Shown here: piece by piece, positions 33,782 to 44,945 of the stretch
Numbering within the stretch: position 1 is the stretch's first letter
Layout of the letters: each line of letters opens with the position of its first letter
Assembly: GCA_902651635.1 (NCBI GenBank)
Contig: CACRSC010000036.1
Location: 70,299 to 134,298 of the forward strand
DNA from: Mastigamoeba balamuthi
Taxonomy: Eukaryota; Evosea; Mastigamoebida; Mastigamoebidae
Direction: 5' to 3'
DNA: 64,000 bases
The notes under the pieces: generated by a model
Database searches by the model: none
What the model was told of the DNA's origin: nothing
Seen by the model: only the letters and a program-made list of their open reading frames with translations
Program-made: the position numbers and the translations under genes

Positions 33782-35070
33782 ATGGCCGAGCATCAGCAGC
33801 AGCAGCAGCAGCACGGGGGCAACGGGACCATCGAGCTGCTCAACACGCACGCGTGCACGAGGGCCTTCACGAGCGAGGAGGTCAGCGAGGCGGACCTGGC
33901 GGCGGTGGTCGAGGCGGCGCACCGCTGCGCCACGTCGGTCAACGGGCAGCAGGTCTCGGTCGTCGTCTTCCGCTCGCAGGAGGCCCGCGACCGCATCGCG
34001 GCCATCGCCGGGGGCCAGCCCTGGATCGCCCGCGCCCCCGTCTTCCTCCTCTTCGTCGCCGACTTCTACAAGACCTCTGTCGGCGTCGAGTCCACCGGCA
34101 GCCACCAGGTGCCCTCCTCCCCCCTGTCCTCCCTCCCTGTGGGTTGTGTGTCTGTGTGTGTGTGCCTGTGTCTGGATGTCTCTTTGTTTGGGATTGACAA
34201 CGGCACAGTGAGCTGTTCTCCTCCTGCTCCTCGCCTTCCCTGCGCCTTTGCCGTTGCGAAAAATGGTTGGGGGTGATCCTCTGTTGTCTGCGCGTGTGTT
34301 TGTATGGCACACATCCGCCGTCCCCTCGTTTGGTGTGCCGCCTCTGCTCTGTCGCTGTCCCCCCTGTGTGCCGTTGTGTGCGCCCCAATAAATCGGTGCG
34401 GTGCGGTTTATTGCGCGGTGACTGGCGGTGGCCCTCGCGTGCTGTGTGTTGACACCCCCCACCCCCACCACCACCGCCATCACCCCCCAGACCGACAGGC
34501 GTCTCTCTGTGTCGTTGGTTTATTGTCTTGTTTTATTGCGCCGCTGCCGCGCTGCCCGCTGCGCTGAAGCAGAACCGGCAACTGACACTCACCTCCCTCC
34601 CCCCGGCCTGCGCTCAGGTGATACACGAGTCGCTCGAGGGGTGGACGGTGGCCGCGGTGGACGCGGGCATCGCGCTCGAGGCGGCGATGGCGGCAGCGCG
34701 GGCGCTGGGGCTGGGCGTCGTGCCGATCGGGGGCATCCGGAGGGACCCCCAGGCCATGATCGACCTCGCGGGGCTGCCCCCGAAGACGTTCCCCCTCGTG
34801 GGCCTCTCGCTGGGCCACCCCCAGGCAGCGCCCACGCTCAAGCCCCGCATGGGCATCGCCACGTTCCGCCACGACGAGCGCTACGACGCGGGGGCGGCCC
34901 TGCGCGAGGTGCCCGTCTACGACGCGCAGCTCGCCGAGCACTGGGAGCACGTCGGGCGCAGCGACGGGCAGCAGTGGAGCAGGAGCATCGCGCAGTTCTA
35001 CACGCAGATCTACTTCCCCAAGGTCCAGCCCGTCGCCCAGCAGCAGGGCCTCGTCAGCGCAGACAAGTGA
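33782..35070 (+). CDS. NADPH/FMN-dependent nitroreductase family oxidoreductase
   Basis: Predicted flavoenzyme reducing nitro compounds, quinones or flavins (NfsA/NfrA-like branch). Two exons, 33782-34108 and 34618-35070, give 259 residues; the intron of 509 nt is long for this window and phase 0. After a Gln-rich start come the family signatures: LNTHACTRAFTSEEV (phosphate-binding Arg region), RCATSVNGQQVSVVVFRS, GGQPWIARAPVFLLFVADF, then in exon 2 AAVDAGIALEAAMAAARALG with LGVVPIGGIRRDP and FPLVGLSLGHP, KPRMGIATF. No targeting peptide is visible, so it is probably cytosolic. Profilin follows about 215 bp downstream on the same strand. Confidence 0.85.
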
Positions 35071-35286
35071 GGACGACACGCGCACAGCGCACAGGCAAAG
35101 TTCAACAAACCAAACAGGCCAACGCCCACTCCGCACTCTCTGAGAAGATAGACAAATCTAGATACGTCACGACTGATGTCACATGGCTGTTTTTCGCGTT
35201 GCGCAACACCTCCAGTCGCGCTTGGGCAGTACTGCTTTTTTCTTTATTTTCTGCACTTTGTGTTAAGCAGCTCAGGTCTTTGCAAG

Positions 35287-36091
35287 ATGTCGTGGCAGGC
35301 GTACGTCGATCAGCAGCTCGTTGCGACCGGCCTCGTGAGCGAGGCAGCCATCCTCGGCCTCGACGGCAACGTCTGGGCCAAGTCCGCCAACTTCAACCTC
35401 AAGGCCGGCGAGGGCGCCAAGCTCGCCTCCAACTTCAAGGTACCCAACCTCGCCCTTAGCTCTTTTCCCTTCCCCTTCCCCCAAGTCCGAACCGTCTGGG
35501 TTGGGGACGAGTGGGTGGGTGTCCGAACGAGAACCCCCCGTGGCTCCCCTTGTGGCGAAGCGATGTCTGACCTCTGGGGCGCGCGGGGTGCACAGGATGC
35601 CGCGTCGGTGCAGGGCTCGGGCATCTTTGTCAACGGCAACAAGTACATGACCCTCAGGGCTGACGGCCAGTCGATCTACGGCAAGAAGGCCGGCGCCGGC
35701 GGCGTCGTCACCGTCAAGACGAAGCAGGCGGTCCTCGTCGGCGTGCGTCTGCCCTCGCCTCTCCCGGGACCCTTGCCGGTCCCGCTTCGCCCCTTTATCA
35801 TCAGTATATTTCGCCCGGTGTGGAATTTTCTTGTTGCGTGTCTTTGTTTCTGCTGTCCCGCCTGTGGGGTCCTCTCCTGCCCCTCCCCAACCGACCTTCC
35901 CCGGCTGACGGTCCCCTCCCCGCTCCGCAGGTCTACGCCGAGGGCCTGCAGGCCGGCTCTGCCGCCAACGTCGTCGAGCGCCTCGGCGACTACCTCAGGG
36001 AGAGTGCGTTTTCTCAACCCCCTTTGTGAACGTATTCGCGTTTCAACAAACACTCACCCTGCGCCGCTGCACCTCGACAGACAACTACTAA
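35287..36091 (+). CDS. Profilin
   Basis: Small actin-monomer-binding protein that also binds poly-proline and phosphoinositides and feeds filament growth. Four exons (35287-35439, 35596-35742, 35931-36003, 36081-36091) give 127 residues, the length of amoebal profilins. MSWQAYVDQQLVATG, EAAILGLDGNVWAKS, the central KYMTLRADGQSIYGKK and AANVVERLGDYLRENNY align closely with Acanthamoeba profilin. The last coding exon is only 11 nt (splice completes ENNY and stop); without that splice the frame runs on to a less profilin-like end, which is why I prefer the spliced form. Its neighbourhood with the EF-hand actin bundler 18 kb away is probably chance. Confidence 0.92.
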
Positions 36092-36477
36092 GCGGTTGGT
36101 GGAAAGCTGGCGTCGGCGGCCTGTGTGCTCGCTGGCGGGGGACCCAACGCGAGGGGGCCGGCCGCGGCGTGCGTCCGGAGGCTCGGGATGCGCCCTGCGC
36201 CGACACTGCACCCCGGACACACAACCCTCTCTCTGAACCCCACCCCACACACTGCCCGCGCTCTTCTAGCATAATCTACTATCCCGCATGTTGTGCGCCG
36301 CTCGCGTTGCACCGTTTTGTCCCCTCGCACTTTACAACTGCCATGTCGCCTGATGAACGACAAGGAAAACCATCAGTAAGCGAAGAAAAAAATCTCAGAA
36401 CAAGAAGAGCAAAATATCTATCTACCCGGAGAAAAAAAGCCTAATGTAAGACCGTGTAACGCGCTGACGCCCGCCGC

Positions 36478-39400
36478 TCATGCGAAGTATGACGGAGACA
36501 CGAGGAGCTGCGTGAGGTCGCTGAGCTGGTCCGGCGTGAACTGCCTCTTGAACACCTGCTCCCACATGTCCGAGTGCGTCCGCCAGAACTCCATGAACGT
36601 CCTCTTAACCGTCGCCTGTCCAACAGACAGACACGCAGAAGAGCATAAGTCAATCAATCTACCGTCCCCGCCGCCGCGGCGTGGCCGCTCTCCTACCTTG
36701 ATGGGCATGGGGTCGCTGATGTGCGCGGCGCAGTCGAGGAGGAGCGACGGCATCCACTCGGGGAGGTCGTAGGGCTGCGACAGGACAATGGCGGCGATGC
36801 CCAGCACACCGCCGTGGCGCCCCACGACGGCGTCGCTGAGCTGCTGCTGCTGCTGCGGTGTCAGCTGCTGGGGGGCCTTGTTCGCCGGGACCCTTCGGAT
36901 CGGGAGAGCCGCTGAGGCGCGGGCCAGGAAGCGGCGCGAGAGGTCGAGCGACTTGGAGCTGTCGAGGAGCTTGAGCAGGCCCGACAGCGTCTGGCAGGCC
37001 TGCTCGCGCACCTCGAGCTGCGGGTCCGACAGCAGCTCCTCCATCGTCGAGAGCAGCTGGTCCATGCGGCTCGCGTCCAACATGAAGAAGTGCCTCCAGA
37101 ACACAACCCTGCGGCAGTCGCCAGCGTGTCAGCAGCAACGCGGCGGCTTGGGCGGACGCACTCTATGAACATCAGGGCCGAGAGACGCGAGTGCCAGCTG
37201 GCCGACCGCATCACCGTGTGCGCCATCTCGAACATCGACGCCAGCTTCGCCGGAGGTATCGGCAGGTGCGCCATCAGCCTGCAACAGCGACCACCAATCA
37301 GTCAATCAATCAATCACAGAGCACCTCCACAGCAGCAAAGGGAGGTAGAGCCGGGCGCACGTGATGCAGCACTGGACCTCGCGGCTGATGTCGCGGATGG
37401 GGTGCTCCTGGAGCATAAAGAGCTTCGGGAGCACCTGCACGCAGAAGTCGACGAGGCTGTCGGGCTTGAGGATCTCGCCGCGCACGGCGGAAGCGGTGAA
37501 CGCGACGACCGTGCGCACAAAACTCACACTCGACTGCTCTTCTTCCGTCTGCGCCGCCGTCGTCGTGATGGCCGCTGCGCGGTCAAAGTGCGGCGACGCC
37601 ACCACCCAGTCGAGGAACGCCTGCGCGCGCTCGTTGACGTTGACTGGCGCGTCAAACGCCGTGTTGCCGTCGTTCTCCCACATGTTCCTCAGGCTCTGCA
37701 AGCGACCCCCGTCAGGGCAAGCCCAACGCCCAACGAGCGACCAGCACGCACGATCTTGAGGAGGAGCGCCACGCGGTCGCGGACTTGCTTGTAGGGGTGG
37801 TCCATGGCCTTCTGGAGCAGGTCGAAGATGGTCCTGTGCAGCGACGGCGCGCGCCAGCTGTACTCGGACGTGACCTGCTGCAGCAACTTGAGGCGCTTCA
37901 TCTGCGAGAACGCCGTCGTCGTCGTCGCGGCGCCCTGGAGGCACGCGAGGTCCCCTGCCGCGGCCTCGACGATGGGGTCGGTGACCCAGTGCAGCCGCCT
38001 GGGGTCCCTGTCGTACAGCGCGAACCGCAGCGCAAACGCCCAGTCGTTGAGCGAGTCGGGCGTGCACGACGACAGCGCGTCCCTCAGCGCTGGCCCCACG
38101 GCCTCGGCGAGCTCCGCCTGCTGCGCGTGCGCCCAGTGCTTGGACCCGCGCACGACGCCCGCGACAAACTCCGCGGCGACGCACTGGCTCGCGGCCTCGT
38201 CGGCGAGCGCCGCGTGCTCCCTGAACGCCTGCGCCAGGCAGCACACGCCGCGCATGCCCAGCGACTGCGCGATGCCCTTGAACGCCTGCGCGGCCGTGTC
38301 GCTGAACGACGCGCCCTGCACGGGCTGCCCCGTGCGCGACGAGCGCTTGGCGTTGACCAGCAGGTCAAAGAGCGTCCGCGCCGCCCCGGGCCGCTCGAGC
38401 GCCGCGAGTATCATGCGGTGCTCGGCGCACAGCTCGCGCGCGGCGTCGCAGGCCGAGCCGCCGGCGTAGTCGTAGACGTCCATCGAGCCCGGCAGCGCGT
38501 TCCACCCGACGTGCGTCTTGTCGAAGTAGTGCGTGCGCGACCACTCGGCCTCGCTGGCGGGCGGCGGGGCCGCGTAGAGGTCGCCGCCCGCGGGCATCGC
38601 GCCGGCGACCTGCGCGGAGCCCTCGCGGCGCCGGCGCTGCACGGCCTTGGTGCGCAGCAGCACGAGGCCGATGCCCTTCCAGCAGACCGCGCGGATGGCG
38701 CCGACGTCCGAGAAGACGCCACGGATCAGCAGGTCGACGGCGCGCAGCGGCAGCGGGCGGCCCGTGCGCGACAGCAGCACGATGCACGAGACCACCATCA
38801 TCAGGTAGCGCCACGGCAGGTTCGGCGACCCCGCGATCTCCAGCAGGTCGTCGATCGCAGCGTCGTACCTGCCGTGAGGGGGAAAGGGGGAACGGGCATG
38901 CAGCACGTCAGTACTCCCACCCACACTGATTCCCGTAATTCTGAAGAGGACTCTGACGCAACGCAGGGCTTGCGTCACCGAGAAATCCCACAGGCACGGC
39001 AAATATCTTTGGAATCGCGCCCGTACCTGCGGACGTTCTCCTCGGTGCGCTGGGCGGCATCGAGGCGGGCGCGCAGCAGCGCCTGGGGCGTGGGCAGCTC
39101 GACGCCGGCGTCGACGACGAACTGCGGCGGGGCGTCGAGCGGGGCGGGCGTCTCGAGCGGCGGCGGGTCGAAGATCGAGGCGACCGAGCTGAAGAGGTTC
39201 GTCAGGCGCACCTGCACCGTGGGCTTGGTGTGCGTGTGCGACCGGCACATGTTGACGAAGAACGGCAGGCAGCACGAGAGCATGTGCAGCTTGCGCAGGA
39301 TGTTGCCCTGGTGCAGCAGGTACGCGGCGCCCGTGACCTCCTCGGGCGCAGACATGGGCGACCCGATCACGTACGTCACGCCGGGGATGAACTTCTCCAG

Positions 39401-42400
39401 CACGTACGGGAACCTCCGGAGCGCCATCGCCATCGCCGGCTGCGCCTCCCTGCGAGGGCAAGAGAGGGGGAAGGGGGAAAGGGACGCAGGCGGATTCCTG
39501 GATTTAATATCCCGCGGGAATCTGCGGGGAGATTATCCGCGGAGTGTGTAGCGCACTTGCGGACTTCGGAGTAGGAGTTGAGGCTGAGCGATCGCAGGTC
39601 GTCGATGAGGTCGTCGTACGTCTGCGTGAAGTTGTCCCGCGAGTTCATCTGGTTTACCCTCATGTGGTGGAGCAGCGACGCCTTGTAGACTGCATGGGAG
39701 AAGGGGAGGGGGCCGACCGATTCCCGCCGGCGTCAGCAATCTCTAAAAAACCCTCAGAGCGGCGCACTCTGCATCGACCGCGTGGGGCCCTGGCCCGTGA
39801 CGATCTTGCCGGCGACGGTCTTCTTGAGGAGCTCCATGGCCGTGAGCACGCTGATGAGCTTGCCCCTGTTGACGCCGCGCGCGTCGTTGATGAACTTGCC
39901 GATGGTCTGCGTCACCAGCGTCAGCAGCGACGGCTCCTCGTCAAAGTTCTCCTGCGTAAAGTGGCAGAACCTGTGCAGGAACTGCCCCACGCGCGTCCTC
40001 GTCAGCACCGTCCTCCCTCCCAGCGACGGCCCTATGGCGATCTCCGGCCTCTTCCACCCGGGGAACTGCGAGCAAAGCAATGGGCGTCAGTCCACAAGTT
40101 CCCGCGAGAGCCCATTTCAATTGATTTATGATCACGGGCAGAATAGAATACCTGTGACTCTGTCAGGGACGGCTCCTCGCCAGGGCTGAGGGGGGCAGCG
40201 CAAGTCAGTCGGGGTGCGCGGGGTGGCAACGGCGGTGTGCACTCACGTGTCGGGGATGAGGAAGCTGCCGCCGGCGATGGCGCTGCGCAGGCGGACGACG
40301 AGGCGCCACGCCGTGTCGCGCGACCTGCGCGTGGCCCAGAGGTAGGCGAGCGCGGGGCTCACGGCGCCGGGCGTCGAGCCCAGCGACATGGCCCTGCTGC
40401 CCCCCACGTGCTGCGGCGTCACCGGCGACCCCACGACGACCGTCGGCGCCTGCTGGGCCGCCGGGAACCTCGGCGACAGCGCGCACTGCACGACCTGCAT
40501 CGGCGGGCTCACCGCGTGCGGCATCGTCGCCGCGTACGCCACGCTCATCGCGCGCTGCGCCGACCGCGGGCTCCCGGGCGGCGACGGGTGCGGCGACGGC
40601 AGCGGGCTCTGCCCGATCGGCATCGGCCGCGTCCTTTGCTCGCAGGCCCAGCGAGACGCGGTGAGACGCGCAGCCTCGGGGCCACAGGGGGAGGGAGGGA
40701 GGGATGGAGGGCACCTGTAGACGCAGGGGGCGCAGAGGGCCTCGGGGAGCAGGCGCTCGGCGGCGGGGGTGGAGGCCGAGGGGGTGAGGACGGGCTCGGG
40801 CGTGATGCACATCCTCGTGGCGTGGTGGTAGGCGTTGCCGTGGTCCGAGGCGCTGGCGGACATCAGGTCCTCGAGCTGCGCGATGGCGCTGCCGGCCACG
40901 TCGTCAAAGAGCTCCGCGGCGAAGGCGACCTCGCTGTCGTCGGGCACGTGCCAGCGGACCTCGAGCTCGCGCGGCTGCTCGCCCCAGCGCAGGAAGTGCG
41001 TCCGCGCAAAGTCCGCGGCGGACCAGGCGCTGGGCGGGTGGCTGCGCGACTCGAGCGGGTAGCAGTGCGTCAGCGACTTGAGCACGTTCTTGACCAGCTT
41101 GGCGACCGAGCTCGTCACCTTGTGCTCGGGCGACGCGTAGCACGCGTGGATGATCGAGAACACGGCGTTCTTGTGCTCCACCAGCGGCGCCCCCGTCATG
41201 CGCACGCACTGGTTCGCGATGCGCAGGTTCCACAGTATCTCGCTGTCCGACAGCTGCCTCAGCTTCCCCGTCTCTGCGCGGCTCTGGTCAGCACCACTCT
41301 CCCCTCACGACAGGGGGGCGGGGCTGTGCGCACCGTCGTCGATGAGCATGCGGGAGCAGAGCGGCATGAAGACGCGGAGGGACTCGGCGGGGCGGGCGCG
41401 CGAGGCCGAGGCGATGAGGTGGCCGACGGCCTTGATGGCGTTCATGAGCACGTTGGACTGCACAAACTTGGCCAGCTTGTCGAGCGACATGGCGAAGGTC
41501 GCGTCGTCCATCTGCTGGAACAGCACGTCGGCCACCGCCTTGATCATGCCGCCGATCACGCTCTCGATGTTCATCCGCTCCGTCACCACCTGGTAGTTGT
41601 ACTGCACGAGAGGGGGTCGGTCAGTGAAGCGAAACCGAGGACCAAGCAACAATCAACAGAGCAACTGGGGGCGTCCACAGAAGAACCGAACAGAGGGGCG
41701 CAAAACACTACCGCCGGCGCTACACTCCCAAAGGGACAGAGGGACGCACGATGGTGAAGATGCGGTCGAAGAAGATGTTGGCCCAGTCAGAGAGCATCCC
41801 CGTGGCGAGCCACGCGGCGTGCTCGGGGGTGCCGTCGCCCGGGTACTGCGCGAGCACGGCGGTCGAGTCGATGATCGGCACGCAGCTGAAGACCTCCTGG
41901 TAGAACTTGAGCGTCGTCGCCGTCTTGTTGAGGTCGTTGGCGTCGATCCCGGGCAGGGTCGCGTACAGCAGCCTCGAGAGGTACTGCGGGCCCTGCGGGA
42001 ACTTGTCCCGCGACAGCATCACGCGCGCGATGGCCCCCAGCGTGTTGAGCGCGCTGGTCGTCTGGTGCGTCTCGACCAGCGTCTCGAGCGCCGGGAAAAT
42101 CGTGTCGAGAAGCGTCGGAATCGTGGCGCAGGGCTCGATGGCGGTCAGGCACATGGCCGACTGCGTGGCCGAGTTCATGACCGAGTGGCTCTTGGAGAAC
42201 TGCGCCTTGAGCAGCACGGGGAACACCATCTCGATGAACGCGTGCACGCACTCGGCCGTCAGCTTCTGGTCGCTCGGCGTGGTGGTGTCGTCCCTCCGCT
42301 CTATTACAGACGACGATACGCAGCCCGTCAGTATCCGCAGTATCCGCGGGCGAAAAAAGATACGGGAATCGGAATCTGCCAGCGACGCACCCATGGCGAC

Positions 42401-44263
42401 TCGCTTGCTGAAGTACGAGCAGAGCGACTCGAGGAACTGCGCGAGCTTCGTGGACCAGTTGCCGCCGTTGGACGGGTGGTAGTATGGCTCGATCGTGCGC
42501 AGCAGGTCGCGCAGGTGCTGCATCGGCCTCCCGTTGTGGTCGGGCGTGAGCATATCTGGAACGGGAAAATCAGATTAGATTCCGGAATCTGCGGAGAAAT
42601 CGCGAGATACTCACAGATGACGAACTTGGCCCCCCACGCGATCGGACAGAGCTCCTTCTTCTTCCCCGACGTGATGAAGAGGCCCACGTCGGCGTCGAGG
42701 TCGTTGCAGACGACGCGCGAGAACGGGCCGCTGCCCACGGGCAGCTCGAACAGGCGTAGGATCGTGCTGAACACAAAGTCCACGTACGGGCTCCAGTCGA
42801 CAGAGCCCGCGGGCTGCCTCTGGGCGACCCGGGCCAGCAGGTCCATCCACAGGACATCCCAGTCAGGCGAGTTCTCTAAAGAGACAAGCGTGACGTCAAC
42901 GCAGGCAGCACAGCGCAGGGAAGAATCCCGCGCGGGGGAATCGACGGGAATCTCACCAAACCAGCGCCACATGGAGAAGGCCTCGGCGACCCATCGAGTG
43001 GCCTCCGGTATCGAGGTCGGCAGGAACGTCGCCAGGAACCCCTGCGCACTGGAGCAAACGGGGGGAAGGTGGGGGGGACGTGTGAGCCGAGGTGACGTTG
43101 CATCGACGTCACAGACATGAACACGACGTCGCTGTGCGGGCAGAGCTCGGGTCGCAGCTCGTCCCAGATCTCGCGCGTGGCCTCTGTGCCCCAGTACGGC
43201 GCCGCCATCCTCGCCAGCACGACGAGCGACGCCCCGTGCGTCCTGCAGCGCCGGCGAGACAGATTTGAGCCCGACACGTCACGCGGGGAAATGCCTGCGT
43301 TGGCGTGGCAGGGGGGGCTGCGCACTGCCTGTTGACGAGCGAGGGCTGCCTCTTCTTGGGGAAGTAGGCCGACCGGATCCTCTGGTACAGCGGCCTCCAC
43401 GACAGCTCGAGCGCCGGCAGCGCCTTGAGCGGCCCGCCCTTCTTCGGCCTGAGAGAGGTCGTCAGCTGGGGAGGGGGTGTGGTGACGCTGCAGTGACGTG
43501 TCACGCACTTGATGAGGCGCGTGATGGCGTCGGCGCAGCGCGTCTCGGCGTCGACGCCGATGCCGCCGCGCCAGAGCACGTCGCAGACGGCCCGCACGCA
43601 GAACACCGTCTCCTCCTGCGTCATGGGGCACTTGATGTCGAGCACCCTGCGGCGCGCCACCGGCCCGCCCCGTCAGCTCTCTCCTCTCTCCCCCGTGACG
43701 TTGCAGTGACGTCGCACAGAGCACAAAAACAACGCGCATGCGCGCGCGCGCAGACATATTTTTCGCCGGCGGCTTCGATCTGAACGCGAACACGAACACG
43801 AACAGGAGGGAGGGGGAGCAGCAAGGGCGGCTATAAATGGAACACAACACTCCGCACTGGCCACACCCCTCGCGTGGGAGAGGGGGAAGGCCCCCGATGC
43901 CCTCCCACAGGCGCCCGTCCCGTCCGGCGCGCCGGTTCAGATTCTGTGGCGGCCTCAACGCAGGGGCACCCGAGAGATACCAAACACCGCCCTCTGCTCT
44001 GCGCGTATGGAACCCGAACGAAACGCGCTCCCCCCCCCCCCCCGGAGAGCGGGGGNCCCCCCCCGGAGAGCGGGGGGTGCGGGTGTGTGGATGATGGCGG
44101 CGCACGAGGAGAGCTCGTGGAGGGCGCGGGTGAGGACGTCGGGGGCGCGGGAGACGACGGCGTCGGCGAGCATGCGGCGGACGTCAGCGCAGCGGGCGGC
44201 GCTCTCGGGGCCCACGGCGCCGCGGTAGGCGCCGGGCAGGTCCAGCGTGCGGTCGCGGCCCAT
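36478..44263 (-). CDS. Proteasome activator PA200/BLM10
   Basis: HEAT-repeat cap of the 20S proteasome. Twenty exons were rebuilt: 44106-44263, 43509-43646, 43326-43448, 43113-43242, 42957-43041, 42615-42875, 42391-42555, 41750-42300, 41334-41601, 40715-41273, 40247-40633, 40152-40185, 39768-40065, 39557-39689, 39027-39449, 37752-38868, 37325-37695, 37162-37278, 36697-37108, 36478-36615. They sum to exactly 1956 codons. Diagnostic blocks: WKGIGLVLLRTKAVQ, WVASPHFDRA-like DWVVASPHFDRAA, SRLSALMFIE, and a C-terminus matching human PSME4 (ISDPMPIKATVKRTFMEFWR, FTPDQLSDLTQLLVSPSYFA). The terminal YFA resembles the penultimate-aromatic motif (HbYX-like; YYA in human and yeast) that docks in the 20S pocket. 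Intron 1 contains an assembly N at 44056. A 34-nt micro-exon (40152-40185) is required for the frame. Confidence 0.9.
44056..44056. other. Assembly gap (single N) in PA200 intron 1
   Basis: The N is flanked on both sides by the same stretch (a C run, GGAGAGC, then a G run), which looks like two contig ends carrying the same overlap. The exons on either side join in phase, so no coding sequence need be missing. Confidence 0.85.
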
Positions 44264-44945
44264 CGCGGCGTGTGTCGGGGGGGGTGTGCGGGAGGGGGGG
44301 CGCTGCCGGGTGTGAGCTGGCGCGGGTGCTTGGGGATCGCGCGGTGCGATGCGCGCCCGAGGGGTTTTTTGAGTTTGTTGTTGTCGCGTTGAGATGAAAA
44401 TATCTTGTCCTACGGGATGCCTCTCGCGATCTCTCGTCTCGCCCCTCTGCGATGTGCCGCCTGCTGGTGCTGCTGCTGGCTGCGAGGGAGGGCCGGTGGG
44501 GGTGGCAGAGCTGTTGTCGGCGGAGAATCTCTACGTGGCAACCAGTCATCCCCCCCCGCTAGATCGGGATAACCATCCTCTCTCGAGCGTATGCGTGGCA
44601 CCACACCAACACTCCTCCCCGGCAATAACTGTGCTGCCATGAGCGGCGCAACGACGGCTGCGCGAGCATGCCTTTCTTTGTTCAACGAATTTCCTTCATG
44701 CAAAATTTATTCCAATAATCAGATCTATTATTCGATCTGGTATTACGGTGACTGGCATTTCAGGTTGCTCCCCGGCGACGCGGCGCTGCTATGGTCCCCC
44801 GGAGTCCGGGTTTGTATGTCCGCTCGAAGATTTTCCAGGGGGAGGGAAGATACCCGTATCTCCTGATAATCTGGCGGGGACAATCTACCGGACCCTCTCC
44901 CTGCTGGACACATCTCCCCTGCTCGCCCTGCTGAGCAAAACAAAG
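44264..44945. promoter_or_regulatory. Shared divergent upstream region of PA200 and the GH47 gene
   Basis: About 680 bp separate the two start codons, which point away from each other. I see no gene here. It is the only place for both promoters, so it is probably a bidirectional control region. No specific element can be named with confidence. Confidence 0.45.

Noticed and set aside
35820-36444. Profilin reading through beyond the third exon
   Set aside because: Splicing at 36004-36080 gives the family-typical end DYLRENNY and the right length; the unspliced end does not.
40237-41757. Plus-strand open frame of about 500 codons opposite PA200
   Set aside because: It is the reverse of verified PA200 exons and spans several of their introns without any conserved domain.
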